Below, in pieces: positions 39,177 to 49,145 of a stretch of 64,000 bases of DNA (the first letter of the stretch is position 1; each line of letters opens with the position of its first letter). A program made the translations under genes and the position numbers. A model generated the notes under the pieces. The model searched no databases. It worked only from the letters and a program-made list of their open reading frames with translations, and had not been told where the DNA came from. Origin of the DNA: Planctomyces sp. (GTDB lineage: Bacteria; Planctomycetota; Planctomycetia; Planctomycetales; Planctomycetaceae); the NCBI GenBank assembly GCA_016795105.1, contig JAEUIH010000012.1, positions 111,337 through 175,336 of the forward strand. Reading direction: 5' to 3'.

Positions 39177-39377
39177 GCTCTCGGACGCACTCCGGCCAGC
39201 CGAGTTTCGCGTTCCAGGGACGGGAGGATGCCGAAGTTCGGGAATTCTGGGGGACATCACTTGCAGACAAGGGGCGATCAAATCAATGTCTGCCTCTCCT
39301 GAGTGTCCTTCTGATCAGGCGGGAGGCATTCCGAACCTCATTTTTTGGCGTATCTCACGCCGGATGGAAGTAACGAC

Positions 39378-41171
39378 GTGTCGGTGATTGTTCAAAAATT
39401 TGGTGGCACCAGTGTCGCAAACGCAGAAAAACTCAGACAAGCAGCACTTCGAGCAATCAGCGCGAAACGACAGGGGCATCAGGTCGTTGTCGTTGTAAGT
39501 GCTCGAGGCCATAAAACGGACGAATTGATCGAGCTTGCCGGCGAAATCACGAGTCGCCCAAGGCCTCGGGAAATGGATATGCTGTTGTCGACCGGCGAAC
39601 AGGAGTCTGTGGCGCTGATGGCCATGGCTGTTCACGAGCTTGGTGAAGAGGCTATCAGTCTCACTGGAGCTCAAATCGGCGTGTTGACCGACACGACACA
39701 TACCAAAGCTCGAATTGTCAGCATTTCCACAGAACGCATGAAGAAGCTGCTGGACGCCGGGAACATTGTGATTGCCGCTGGCTTTCAGGGAGTCGACTCG
39801 GATTTCAACATCACGACTCTTGGCCGAGGGGGAAGTGACACAACCGCAACGGCACTGGCAGCAGCAATGAACGCTGAGCTGTGTGAAATCTACACAGACG
39901 TTGAAGGCGTATTTACCACAGATCCTCGAGTTGTCCCAACCGCCCGAAAGATCGAACGCATCAGTTACGACGAAATGCTGGAGATGGCCAGCCTTGGTGC
40001 CGGCGTCATGCATTCGCGCTCGATCGAATTTGCAAAGAAATATCGCGTCCATCTGAGAGTTCGTCCGTCATTTTCTGATGGCCCCGGCACATTGATTGCG
40101 CCGGAGCCTGATGAGACTCTTTCAATCGTAACGGGTGTCGCCTTTGTCCGAAACGAAGCACTGGTCTCTCTCATCGGGCTGCCTGATCAGCCGGGTGTCA
40201 TGAGCCACCTGTTTTCGGCATTGTCGTTTGCGAGAATTCCGGTCGACATGGTTGTCCAGAACGTGGCGCGGGAAGGATTCGCAAACGTCAGCTTTACCGT
40301 TGCAGAAGACGATCTTCAAGGCGCGCTGGCAGTTGCCGGATCGGCAGTCGAGAAGCTTGGGGCTCAGCAAGTGACGCATTCCACCGGGCTCTCAAAGGTC
40401 TCCGTCGTGGGCCATGGTATGCTGACTCATACAGGTGTTGCGGCCCGAATGTTTCAGGTTCTGGCAGAGAAGAGAATCAATATTCGAGTGGTAACGACGA
40501 GCGAAATTAAGATTTCCGTTCTGATTGAAAGAGCACACTGCAATGACGCAGTAAATGCCGTTCATGAAGGGTTTGAACTGCACAAGGAAACCAAATCAGC
40601 CCCGGTGATTGGCTGCGCCTCCAATGGATTAGCTCACCGCAACGAACATGGCAATCACGGACTGGCCGAGGATATTGCTTCACAGTTGTCGGGCATGGAA
40701 AGTATTGTCGTCAGCGATATTTATGCAGATTCGGACCAGTCGCGGATTACGATCAGCAATCTGCCGGACGACCCGGGAATCGCCGAATCCGTCTTCACGG
40801 CAGTTGCGGAAGGCGGCGTGCTGGTGGATATGATTGTTCAAAATGCTGCTCGCGACGGAAAAGCCACTATTTCGTTCACCGTTCCGGCGGCCGATGTAGA
40901 TCGATCAATGCTGCTGCTTCGAGAGGTGCTTGAAACCCATTCTGCTGCAATCCTGTCGCATGATCGCCATATCGGCAAACTGTCTGTCGTGGGAATTGGA
41001 CTGCGAAGCCATACCGACGTGGGAGCCCGCGTTTTTCGGGCCCTGGCCGACACAAAAATCAATGTGCAGATGATCAACACGAGTGAAATCAAGCTCAGCA
41101 TTGTGATTGCCGTGAGTGAATGTGAAACCGCTCTCAGAATACTCCGGTCCGAATTCGGGCTCCCGGAGTAG
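39378..41171 (+). CDS. lysC: Aspartate kinase with four ACT units
   Basis: A 597-residue protein. GTG 39378 is chosen because GGAAG lies eight bases upstream and translation then begins at SVIVQKFGGTSV, the amino-acid-kinase start; the frame opens earlier at a TTG at 39345. Kinase residues about 1-245 include VVVVSARGHKTDEL, LSTGEQES and TLGRGGSDTTA. The C-terminal half has two tandem pairs of ACT domains; the second pair (about 435-597) repeats the first, with LPDDPGIAESVF echoing LPDQPGVMSHLF and a second TSEIKLSIVI. The enzyme phosphorylates aspartate, the first step to lysine, threonine and methionine, and the ACT domains bind feedback inhibitors. Four-ACT kinases are also known in cyanobacteria. 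Confidence 0.95.
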   Translation: MSVIVQKFGGTSVANAEKLRQAALRAISAKRQGHQVVVVVSARGHKTDELIELAGEITSRPRPREMDMLLSTGEQESVALMAMAVHELGEEAISLTGAQIGVLTDTTHTKARIVSISTERMKKLLDAGNIVIAAGFQGVDSDFNITTLGRGGSDTTATALAAAMNAELCEIYTDVEGVFTTDPRVVPTARKIERISYDEMLEMASLGAGVMHSRSIEFAKKYRVHLRVRPSFSDGPGTLIAPEPDETLSIVTGVAFVRNEALVSLIGLPDQPGVMSHLFSALSFARIPVDMVVQNVAREGFANVSFTVAEDDLQGALAVAGSAVEKLGAQQVTHSTGLSKVSVVGHGMLTHTGVAARMFQVLAEKRINIRVVTTSEIKISVLIERAHCNDAVNAVHEGFELHKETKSAPVIGCASNGLAHRNEHGNHGLAEDIASQLSGMESIVVSDIYADSDQSRITISNLPDDPGIAESVFTAVAEGGVLVDMIVQNAARDGKATISFTVPAADVDRSMLLLREVLETHSAAILSHDRHIGKLSVVGIGLRSHTDVGARVFRALADTKINVQMINTSEIKLSIVIAVSECETALRILRSEFGLPE

Positions 41172-41669
41172 AAGCTCACCACGCCGGATTGGTTGCTCTG
41201 AACCGATCGTAGGGAGATTTCACAAAACATGGCCTGAAACGGATGGGAAGCGAATCAAAACGCTTCCGGGACCGGACGAGCGACGAGTTCGGGTTTCCCT
41301 TCAGATCCTGTGTTTGGCGAGTCGAATCCGACGAATACGGATCACTGTTCTTGTGCACTTTTCGCAGGGAAATCGACCTCAATCGACGCAAGCTGTTTCC
41401 TGAAAAGGCGTTACAGCTCAATCCCGGCAACGGAGCACAGAAACCGTCAGATCTGGCGGGCATTCTTGTGGATTAGAACACGGATGAGGAAAGAGCTCAG
41501 AAAATCGACAGAATACAAGGGTCGGGCAACGACTTTTGGAGTTCGTTTGCTGTTGGCAACAAAGAACTTGCATCGACAATGACTGGTTTTAGAATCGTAG
41601 AACGCTGGCAAACTGCGCAATTTGAACGGTCCTTGGATTGAGGTTCTTTCCTCGGGGGTTTCTTGAGAC
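41172..41669. other. Intergenic spacer
   Basis: About 500 bases without a convincing gene. A GGAAGCG/CGCTTCC stem with an eight-base loop (41246-41267) lies 75 bases after the kinase stop but has no T-run. Short frames here lack ribosome sites and family signatures. The spacer probably holds the promoter of the downstream HTH gene; no clear elements were identified. Confidence 0.45.
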
Positions 41670-43433
41670 ATGGCGAAGAATTATTTAAGCCTCGAAGAAG
41701 CAGCAGAGAAGCTTGGGATTTCCCAGGAAGAGTTGTTGCAGCTTCGAGATCGGAAAGAAATCCGAGGATTTGCGGATCTTGGGAGCTGGAAATTTCGTGA
41801 ACAGGACATCGAAGAGTACCTTCGAAGTCAGCAGGCGGGATCGTCACCCGACATTCCGATCATCACGGACCCCAGTGCTTCCGTACTGGATGACGATGAT
41901 GACGACATGAGTGCATCCGACAGCGATGTGCGTCTGTACTTTGACGACGATGATGAAATTACATCCGGCGGGGAACTCGGTCAGTCGGGCAGCGACGTTC
42001 GTCTCAAAGGCGATTCCGGTCCGAAGCTCGACGCCAGTCTGACCGACGATGAAGACATCGATCTGTCTGACTGGGCCGACGATGACCCATCTACAACATC
42101 TGACTCTGACAGCGACGTGAAGCTGGTTGGAGCTCGTACAGACGCCGACATCGATCTGGCGCAGACAACCGCACTGGATGATTCCGACAGTGACGTATTG
42201 CTGGCAGGTGATGTGTCCGATCTGGCAATGACCGACTCAGACAGCGACGTTCGATTGATGGATGACACGGCATCAAGAGACGACAGCGGAATCGCTCTGA
42301 TTCCGGATGTCGATTCTGACAGCGACGTCAAACTCACTGGTGCTGATGATGTTCTCGGGGGAGACAGTGACAGCGATGTCCAGCTCGGCGGTGGACTCGA
42401 TCGAACGGACAGTGACATCCGACTGGTGGATGAACCTGCATCGAAGGGAATTCCAAAGAAGGATACAGAGATTTCGCTGTTTCCTGAAGACAGCGATCTG
42501 AAACTGATCCCGTCAGGCTCTCGAGTTCGAGCCGATGAACCAGATAGCGGAATTACGCTTGCACCCGCGGGGAGTGCACTGAGCCTTGGTGCAGACGAAA
42601 GCGGTATTTCGCTTGACATTGACAGCGGCATCAGCCTAAGCGCCGATGACAGTGGTATCTCGCTGGAGAGCTTCGACAGCGGTGCGAAGCTTGGCACAGA
42701 TGACAGTGGCATCTCGTTTGAATCTGCAGACAGCGGTATTGCGCTCTCGATCGATGATGACAGCGGAATTTCACTCGATGCCGGTGACGACATGGGTCGC
42801 ACAATGCCAATGCAGGCAATCCCCGATGCGGCCGCTTTGCTGTCCGAATCAAACGCACATACAACTGCTTTCGAAGTTCCGAAGAAACAGACAGGAGCCG
42901 ACAGTGAATTCGAACTGGCGGGACTCGATGACGACGATGACCTCGACACCAGTACGAGTGTCCTGAAGTTCGACGATGATGACTTCGATGCTGCCGCGGA
43001 TAAGAATCAGACACAGGCAATCCCGGCCGCGAAAGCAAAACCTCCAGTCGGCGGCAAACCAAATCTCGCAAAGAAGCCGGTTGTCGAAGACGACTTTGAA
43101 GATGAGGTGGTCGACGAATTTGAAGACGACGAATTCGAAGAAGATCTCTTTGAAGATGATGTCGATGCAATGGATGCAGACGACTTCTCAGATGATGACT
43201 TCGAAGACGATCAGCCTGTAGGAACAGGTGGTGGATCTGTTCGACCCGCAGGTCGATCTGCTTATGCAGATGTCGACTGGGGAATGGGAACTAAGATCAT
43301 GATCGGCTTTGGCTCCTTGCTGTCCATTGTTTGTGCATTGATCGGCATCGAACTGGTTCGAACCATGTGGTTATGGACACAGCCAGGGGCTCAGTCTTCT
43401 CCGATTCTCGACCTGTTCGCAGGAATCTTCTGA
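41670..43433 (+). CDS. HTH protein with long acidic SDSDV/DSGISL repeats and C-terminal membrane helix
   Basis: A 587-residue protein with three parts. Residues 1-55 are an excisionase/MerR-like HTH_17 domain: YLSLEEAAEKLGISQEELLQ then WKFREQDIEEYL. Residues about 80-375 are repeats: about nine units of the form SDSDVxL (SDSDVRL, SDSDVKL, SDSDVLL, TDSDIRL) followed by about nine units of DSGISL type. Residues about 420-530 are extremely rich in Asp and Glu. One helix near the end (IMIGFGSLLSIVCALIGIEL) should anchor the protein with the HTH in the cytoplasm. Function is not known. A DNA-binding or protein-binding role for the HTH and phosphorylation of the Ser-Asp repeats are inferences. GC and codon use look native. 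A terminator follows at 43468. Confidence 0.82.
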   Translation: MAKNYLSLEEAAEKLGISQEELLQLRDRKEIRGFADLGSWKFREQDIEEYLRSQQAGSSPDIPIITDPSASVLDDDDDDMSASDSDVRLYFDDDDEITSGGELGQSGSDVRLKGDSGPKLDASLTDDEDIDLSDWADDDPSTTSDSDSDVKLVGARTDADIDLAQTTALDDSDSDVLLAGDVSDLAMTDSDSDVRLMDDTASRDDSGIALIPDVDSDSDVKLTGADDVLGGDSDSDVQLGGGLDRTDSDIRLVDEPASKGIPKKDTEISLFPEDSDLKLIPSGSRVRADEPDSGITLAPAGSALSLGADESGISLDIDSGISLSADDSGISLESFDSGAKLGTDDSGISFESADSGIALSIDDDSGISLDAGDDMGRTMPMQAIPDAAALLSESNAHTTAFEVPKKQTGADSEFELAGLDDDDDLDTSTSVLKFDDDDFDAAADKNQTQAIPAAKAKPPVGGKPNLAKKPVVEDDFEDEVVDEFEDDEFEEDLFEDDVDAMDADDFSDDDFEDDQPVGTGGGSVRPAGRSAYADVDWGMGTKIMIGFGSLLSIVCALIGIELVRTMWLWTQPGAQSSPILDLFAGIF

Positions 43434-43467
43434 ACAGCACATTCAATTCACGCAGAAATCGAGTTCA

Positions 43468-43504
43468 GGCCACCGGCGGCAAATTGCTTCCGGTGGCCTT
43501 TTTT
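43468..43504 (+). terminator. Rho-independent terminator after the acidic HTH gene
   Basis: A perfect 9-bp stem GGCCACCGG/CCGGTGGCC (43468-43476, 43490-43498) with a 13-base loop is followed by six T residues. It lies 35 bases after the stop codon, separating this gene from the protease gene. Confidence 0.92.
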
Positions 43505-43620
43505 ACGAGTACTACATGAATTCACTCGAAATTTCGCTGCCAGAAACTCAGAATACAGTGAATCGAACATGATGTTTGATCGCATCAGGTCGTCTCTGAA
43601 CTTGATACCCTGGGAGAGTG

Positions 43621-46530
43621 ATGGTGGAACATCAGATAATTGAATGTCGAGGTTGCCGTTCTCGACTCAAAGTTCGAATCGCTCGAGATCCCTACGACAT
43701 CACGTGCCCTCGCTGTGATGAACCCATCACTGTGTCCGGATCAGCAGGTCCACCGTCCGCTCCGCCGAACTCAAAAACACCTGCGGCACCAAAGGCCCAG
43801 ACCGCACCAAGGGCACCGTCACTGGCAAAGCCTCCTGCCGAAACGAAAGCCCCTGAACCGAAGGCGCCCCCCAGACCTGCATCATCCTCTGCGGGTCGCT
43901 CAGCATCCTCACAACGGCCTGATGGAACACTGTCAGATGATGACTGGATGGCAGCGACTTCTCCATCCAGACCGTCACGATCCTCTTCCAGATCTGAAGC
44001 CCCTCAGAGACGGTCCACCTCTCCGGATTCCGGCGATCGACACAATGACGGCCGGCCACCGAAGAAGTTCTCGACTTTGTTTCTGGTTCTTGCTCTCGTC
44101 GGAGCAGGAGTATTTGCCCTGCTTCTCGTCATCGGAGGAGGGGTATGGTATTTGTGGTCGACGCGTTTCCGTGAACCATCAGAGGTCGCTCAGAACTCAG
44201 GCGGTTTTCAGCCACCCGTGATTCCACAACCTTCAATTCCACGATCCGTGATCCCCGACCCTTCGATTCCGATTCCGGAGCCGCCTCAGCAGGTGTTCCC
44301 TCAGCCGGGAATTCCTCAACAGGCTGTTCCGCAACCCGCGATTCCGCAGCCATCGGTTCCCGTTCAGCCTCAAACGCCAATAGGCCCGGCCATTGCTGGA
44401 GCAGAACGTCGCATTAAGTATCAATGGAACCTGGGAGATACTCATACCTACCAATTCTCAGTCAACGCGGGCGAAGGTAACGACAGTGTTCAGGTGACAG
44501 GATCATGTACCTACACCGTTGGAAGCGACGTTCAAGCTGCAAATCCGGATGAAGAAGAGGGAACCGGAACGGGGTTTGTCGTTTCCCCAAATGGTTACCT
44601 GGCGACTTGTGCTCACGTGGTGGAAGGTGCGAAACGGATTGAGGTGGTACTTGGGGAGAAAACATACTCCGCCACTGTAGTTTCGCTGGACGCTCGGGCA
44701 GATGTTGCACTTTTAAGGATCGAGGCAGACGGTTTAACAGTTCCGCCGTGGATGAATTCAGATCAGGTTCAGTTGGCAGAATCTGTTCGAGCGATTGGCT
44801 TTCCGTTGTCGGATGTTCTTGGAACTGACGTCAAAATTACCACGGGAACAGTTGCCGGCATTGTTCAGGACCCGGATCACGGACGTCGCATTCAGGTAGA
44901 TGCTGCCATCAATCCGGGAAATAGTGGTGGACCACTCGTCAACGAAGCTGGACAGATTGTCGGAATTGCAAGTGCGAAGCTGGCAGGAAATTCAGTCACT
45001 GCGGTTGGATTTGCAGCACCCATCAATGAACTTGCCAGACTCATGGCAGACAGACAAATTCAGACACCTTACGCTCAGCCGTCAGGAGCTTTGACAGGGC
45101 CGGAGATCGCTCGGCGAGTCACACCATCGGTGGCCTATATCAGAGTCTGGGGGTCGAGTGGAGGACGCCTGGTTTCGCTCAATTACCACACCAATTTCTC
45201 GGAGATGCGTCGAGTCAATCCCGGCAGGATTGGATTTGGAGCATTCCCGGCGTTACCCAGTCATACTACGGATCAGGGCACGATCCGAGTGAACTCACTG
45301 GGTGAAGTGTTTGAATATTCCGGAGACGTGCATCTTCCATTTGTACTCGGCCCCGCCGGCCTGTTCTTCCTCGAACGGCTGGATGCGCACTCCGAAACCA
45401 GTTGGCAACATGAAGAAGAAACCAGTCTGAGGCGAGTGAAGGAACAGGACAATGGTCCTTTTGGTCCCGGAATTCCTCGCTCCCCATTCGGGCCGCGGGG
45501 TGGTTTTGGCCCAGGTTTTCCTCCCGGTTTCGGACCGCCCGGTTTCGGACCTCCGGGGTTCGGTGGAGCTCGGCAACAGGAAGAGACAATCGATGTGATC
45601 CCGGCCACTGAAAGAACAACCTACAAATCCGCTCAGGAACTGAACGGTCGAATTTCGCTGACAAAGAGTTATGAGTTTACAACGACGGTCAATCCTGAAC
45701 GTCCTCATTTGAAGATTCGTGGAACGGGTACAGTCGTTTTTGATACAAAGCGAGGCATGCCTCAGAGTCTGGAATATCAGGCAACGGTCGAAGTCAATGA
45801 AGACGGGGAACATGACCGATTTCCACTGACCGTCACCTATACTCTCAGAGACCCTGAAGAGCTCAAACGCGAACAGGAAGCGGCTCGGCAACTGGCAGAA
45901 GAAATGAAGCAGCAGAGAGAACGGGAAGCCACCGTTCCGTCTCCGGAGCTCGTTGACCAGTTACTCACAGAAATCCGCAATGCTGAAGGTGATGGACGTG
46001 CAGCAACACCTTTCACGAAACTGTCTGAGATTGCGGTTGTTGAAGAGAAGCGTCCCGAAGTCCTGAAGGTTGCACGTAATCATCTGCAGAACAGCAATGG
46101 CTTTGTTCGCAAGACTGCTGCGGAAGCAATTGCTCGATGGGCATCTAAAGACGATTTCGACGATCTGGTCGCCATTATTCAGAACACAGACAGCCTGCTC
46201 TTTACTGCCCAACAAAAGGCGGTAAAAACTCTGGCATCGTTCGGAGAGCCTCGTGCATACCCCGTGATTATCCAGGGGTTGAAGCATTCGTTTGTTCGCA
46301 ACGACGCCAAAGAAGCACTGATCTCCATCGGATCTGACGTGGAAACAGTACTCCTGGAGAATCTGAAAAGTCAGTCAGAAGACCAGATTCGCAGAGATCT
46401 GATGGAAGTCCTGCAGAAGACCGGAACCGAAAAGAGCATTGCGCCTCTTGAGGAGATCGCAAAAGGTCCAAACTTCTCACTGAAACACACCGCAGAACGT
46501 GCGCTGGACGCAATTCGCTCACGACTCTGA
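43621..46530 (+). CDS. Membrane serine protease with N-terminal zinc ribbon and C-terminal HEAT-like repeats
   Basis: A 969-residue protein. Start ATG 43621 follows GGGAG closely; GTG 43618 is an alternative. A zinc ribbon has C9-x2-C12 and C29-x2-C32. A Pro/Ala/Ser-rich linker leads to one membrane helix (about 154-178), then repeated IPQP/IPDPSIP segments. The trypsin-like protease domain (about 300-470) has His332 in ATCAHVVEG, Asp361 in [10 protein letters not shown] and Ser435 in [10 protein letters not shown], the DegP/HtrA-type triad, so it should be active. There is no PDZ domain. [14 protein letters not shown] stretch (about 612-656), a beta domain and HEAT-like helices (about 790-969) follow. 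Topology places the ribbon in the cytoplasm and the protease outside. The target is unknown. Confidence 0.88.
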   Translation: MVEHQIIECRGCRSRLKVRIARDPYDITCPRCDEPITVSGSAGPPSAPPNSKTPAAPKAQTAPRAPSLAKPPAETKAPEPKAPPRPASSSAGRSASSQRPDGTLSDDDWMAATSPSRPSRSSSRSEAPQRRSTSPDSGDRHNDGRPPKKFSTLFLVLALVGAGVFALLLVIGGGVWYLWSTRFREPSEVAQNSGGFQPPVIPQPSIPRSVIPDPSIPIPEPPQQVFPQPGIPQQAVPQPAIPQPSVPVQPQTPIGPAIAGAERRIKYQWNLGDTHTYQFSVNAGEGNDSVQVTGSCTYTVGSDVQAANPDEEEGTGTGFVVSPNGYLATCAHVVEGAKRIEVVLGEKTYSATVVSLDARADVALLRIEADGLTVPPWMNSDQVQLAESVRAIGFPLSDVLGTDVKITTGTVAGIVQDPDHGRRIQVDAAINPGNSGGPLVNEAGQIVGIASAKLAGNSVTAVGFAAPINELARLMADRQIQTPYAQPSGALTGPEIARRVTPSVAYIRVWGSSGGRLVSLNYHTNFSEMRRVNPGRIGFGAFPALPSHTTDQGTIRVNSLGEVFEYSGDVHLPFVLGPAGLFFLERLDAHSETSWQHEEETSLRRVKEQDNGPFGPGIPRSPFGPRGGFGPGFPPGFGPPGFGPPGFGGARQQEETIDVIPATERTTYKSAQELNGRISLTKSYEFTTTVNPERPHLKIRGTGTVVFDTKRGMPQSLEYQATVEVNEDGEHDRFPLTVTYTLRDPEELKREQEAARQLAEEMKQQREREATVPSPELVDQLLTEIRNAEGDGRAATPFTKLSEIAVVEEKRPEVLKVARNHLQNSNGFVRKTAAEAIARWASKDDFDDLVAIIQNTDSLLFTAQQKAVKTLASFGEPRAYPVIIQGLKHSFVRNDAKEALISIGSDVETVLLENLKSQSEDQIRRDLMEVLQKTGTEKSIAPLEEIAKGPNFSLKHTAERALDAIRSRL

Positions 46531-46586
46531 GCATCGATGCTGCCGCTCTTCGGAACTTTCATCACCATTTAGTCAGGATCAGCATC

Positions 46587-48116
46587 GTGCGTTCTACAAT
46601 TACGCGGACGATCGCATTGTCCCTCTTCGTAGTCACGTTTGCACTGAATACGATCTCGCAGACTCAGGGAAGTCCCATTGAGCCCCAATCCCGCCCAAAT
46701 GTGATCTTCGTAATATGCGACGATCTTCGCCCACAGGCGCTGAGCTGTTATGGTTCAACTCATGTTCAGACGCCGAATATCGATGCTCTGGCTCAAACCG
46801 GGATACGCTTCCGGAATGCGTTCTGCACAACATCACTGTGCTCTCCAAGTCGCGCCAGCATCCTGACCGGGCTATATGCTCACCGCCACGGCGTCCGCGA
46901 CAATTTCACGGAACTGCCTGGCGATAAAGCGCACTGGCCTCAGCAACTGCAGAATGAGGGATATTCAACCGCCTATCTCGGCAAATGGCATATGGGAGAA
47001 GACAACGATCAGCCGCGCCCCGGCTTCGATTGGTTCGTCACTCACAAAGGCCAAGGACGCTACTTTGACACAGAATGGAACATCAACGGGAAACTCCGCG
47101 AAACACGGCCCGGCTACTACACCACGGTTGTCACCGATATGGCGATTGAATGGCTCGGACAGCAACGCCCCGACCGGCCGTGGGCGCTTTGCATCGGCCA
47201 TAAGGCACCTCACTCGTTCTACTTCCCGGAAGAAAAGTATTCCCATGCATTTGATGATGTCGAGATTCCATACCCCCAAAGCGCGTTTCAGCTGGAATCC
47301 AAGCCACAATGGATCTCAGAGCGTCGCTACACGTGGCATGGAATCTACGGCCCGCTGTTCGAGTGGAGAAAGAAGTTCCCTGACGATCGCCCCGAAGCGG
47401 TTTCAGATTTCACAAACATGGTGCGGGCCTACTGGGGAACAGTGCTCAGCGTCGATGACAGCATCGGGCGGCTGACACAGTATCTTCAGGAAACAAATCA
47501 GTATGACAATACACTGATCATCTTCATGGGCGACAATGGACTGCTGGAAGGTGAACACGGAATGGTGGATAAACGGACCATGCATGAACCCAGCATTCGC
47601 ATCCCTTTGATTGCTCGCGGTCCCGGCATTGCAAGTCAGAAAGTCATACAGCAGCAAGTGCTGACAATTGACACAGCGCCTTCGATCCTTGATCTATGTG
47701 GCGCACGACCGATCCCGGGAGTTCAGGGCAGATCATGGAAGCCGCTGACAGAAACAAGTGCCCGGTCGGCAGAAGACACTAGATGGAGAACCGCCTGGTT
47801 TTACGAATACAACTACGAAAAGCAGTTTCCATTTACTCCCAATGTTCGAGGAATCCGAACGGATCGCTGGAAGTTCATTCGGTATCCTCATGGCGACGGG
47901 TCACCGGACCGCCACAGAGCGGAGTTGTATGATCTGAGTCGTGACCCGGAGGAGGTTGTAAATCTGGCAGATGACCCGCAACATCTCGATGTTCGAAGAG
48001 ACCTCGAGGCACAGCTTGCTGCCCTGTTGAGGGCAGAAGGTCTCGCAGGCGATGCGGACAGGATGCCCCTCGACGAAGGCATCAAGACAGAGCTCCCGGA
48101 CCAGAAGCTGCGATAG
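46587..48116 (+). CDS. Secreted sulfatase (type I, formylglycine-dependent)
   Basis: A 509-residue protein starting at GTG 46587 with AGGA upstream. The signal peptide is followed by [20 protein letters not shown] (metal ligands Asp45-Asp46) and [12 protein letters not shown], where Cys85 in the CxPxR motif is oxidised to formylglycine. Further features are [30 protein letters not shown] and a C-terminal [13 protein letters not shown] segment. It resembles iduronate-2-sulfatase-like planctomycete sulfatases that remove sulfate from algal or animal polysaccharides. Substrate cannot be read from sequence. It is followed six bases later by a small metal-binding gene, which may be co-transcribed. 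Confidence 0.94.
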   Translation: MRSTITRTIALSLFVVTFALNTISQTQGSPIEPQSRPNVIFVICDDLRPQALSCYGSTHVQTPNIDALAQTGIRFRNAFCTTSLCSPSRASILTGLYAHRHGVRDNFTELPGDKAHWPQQLQNEGYSTAYLGKWHMGEDNDQPRPGFDWFVTHKGQGRYFDTEWNINGKLRETRPGYYTTVVTDMAIEWLGQQRPDRPWALCIGHKAPHSFYFPEEKYSHAFDDVEIPYPQSAFQLESKPQWISERRYTWHGIYGPLFEWRKKFPDDRPEAVSDFTNMVRAYWGTVLSVDDSIGRLTQYLQETNQYDNTLIIFMGDNGLLEGEHGMVDKRTMHEPSIRIPLIARGPGIASQKVIQQQVLTIDTAPSILDLCGARPIPGVQGRSWKPLTETSARSAEDTRWRTAWFYEYNYEKQFPFTPNVRGIRTDRWKFIRYPHGDGSPDRHRAELYDLSRDPEEVVNLADDPQHLDVRRDLEAQLAALLRAEGLAGDADRMPLDEGIKTELPDQKLR

Positions 48117-48122
48117 ATCAAA

Positions 48123-48578
48123 ATGAACAAGGCGTTTGTACGAGAACCCGATCAGGAAACGCGAGTCTTCTGTCCTCAGTGTGGCAGCGTAGGAACTCAG
48201 GTGGGAGCCGCCACGCTGGACCGACATGTCCGCCCTGAATTCCGGATGCGGCTCAGGCAGGAGGCCTGGTACTGCGGCTCGGGTAACTGCACCACTGCCT
48301 ATTTCAACCACCTTGGCGTCACGGTTTTGATTTCAGAACTTCAAACAACCGTTTTCCCACACGATCCAGCCGCATCTCTGTGTGCCTGTTTTCCATTCTC
48401 ATTTGACCAGATCATGGCTGATGCTGACAGTCGATCTCCTCTGCAGATTCGCGAACTATATCGTCTCAGCCAGACCCCTGAAGCAAGATGCAGCGAACTC
48501 GCCATCGACGGGCAATGTTGCATGAAGGAAATCCAGCGTCACTACTTCCGCCTCCTGAATCCCTCGCCTCCCATGTAA
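48123..48578 (+). CDS. CopZ N-terminal-like zinc/[2Fe-2S] protein
   Basis: A 151-residue cysteine-rich protein. Cysteine pattern: CPQC (17, 20), CGSGNC (51, 56), CAC (87, 89) and a late CC (132-133). Together with WYCGSGNCTTAYF and SLCACFPFSFDQIM it fits the N-terminal domain of CopZ-type copper chaperones, which binds one zinc and one [2Fe-2S] cluster. The C-terminal HMA domain that carries copper is absent. A cytoplasmic metal or redox role is inferred. Spacing of six bases from the sulfatase stop suggests shared transcription, but no functional link is obvious. No copper ATPase or merR-type regulator lies nearby. Confidence 0.65.
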   Translation: MNKAFVREPDQETRVFCPQCGSVGTQVGAATLDRHVRPEFRMRLRQEAWYCGSGNCTTAYFNHLGVTVLISELQTTVFPHDPAASLCACFPFSFDQIMADADSRSPLQIRELYRLSQTPEARCSELAIDGQCCMKEIQRHYFRLLNPSPPM

Positions 48579-48610
48579 CTCTCTTCTCTAACGATGTGAT
48601 GGAGATCGTG

Positions 48611-48940
48611 ATGATTTATCGAATCATCGTGGATGAGTGCTTCGAAGGTCTGCCGACTGGACATGGACGGCTGGGTGGTCTGGTAAACAGCCATCTCCTG
48701 AGCGGGATGATGGATCGACTCGGAATTCATCCTCCAGCAAGACTCGACAACCATAGAGTCCGATTTTATTTCACGGAAAAAGGCTGGAGGCAGGCGGGGC
48801 GGCTGATTGCAGTGGAGGCTCGGGAACGAGGACATAAGATTCGTGTCATTCGCCGTAAGCAACCAAATGCATCACAAGTCGTATTTTGCGACGAGTTGCA
48901 GCTCGCAGTCCTTCCCAACCGTGGCACCAGGTGGAAATGA
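48611..48940 (+). CDS. Small conserved-looking hypothetical protein
   Basis: The product is 109 residues from ATG 48611, chosen because GGAG lies six to seven bases upstream; the frame is open from 48488. It begins MIYRIIVDECFEGLPTGHGR and is basic toward the C-terminus (RERGHKIRVIRRKQPN). Family not recognised. The compact alpha/beta pattern and the phrase VRFYFTEKGWRQAGRLIAVE suggest a folded cytoplasmic protein. It starts 32 bases after the CopZ-like gene and may share its transcript. Confidence 0.55.
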   Translation: MIYRIIVDECFEGLPTGHGRLGGLVNSHLLSGMMDRLGIHPPARLDNHRVRFYFTEKGWRQAGRLIAVEARERGHKIRVIRRKQPNASQVVFCDELQLAVLPNRGTRWK

Positions 48941-49145
48941 GACCTTCAACGAGAATGGCATGCAGCTCAACAGCCACAAGCTCAGGATTTCCGTTGACAT
49001 ATCCGTACTGATGTTGTGCCTCACTACGATGCACAAATCAAGCGACTGTTTCTTTGGCTGACTGATTGGCATTCCATAGGATCAACGATGAGAGTTTTCC
49101 TGAGGTGGGCCGGTCTCAGCCGATTTCAGACAAGGGAGAGATCTC

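Noticed and set aside
39083..39377. Lysine riboswitch before lysC
   Set aside because: The leader has one perfect stem but no conserved L-box core sequence that I could recognise.
41246..41267. GGAAGCG/CGCTTCC hairpin after the aspartate kinase gene
   Set aside because: Seven base pairs and no T-run; not enough to call a terminator.
41981..42949. A 322-codon minus-strand frame, very Ser-rich
   Set aside because: It is the antisense shadow of the Ser-Asp repeat region; the repeated GACAGC/GATTCC codons read as serine on the other strand. No ribosome site or family.
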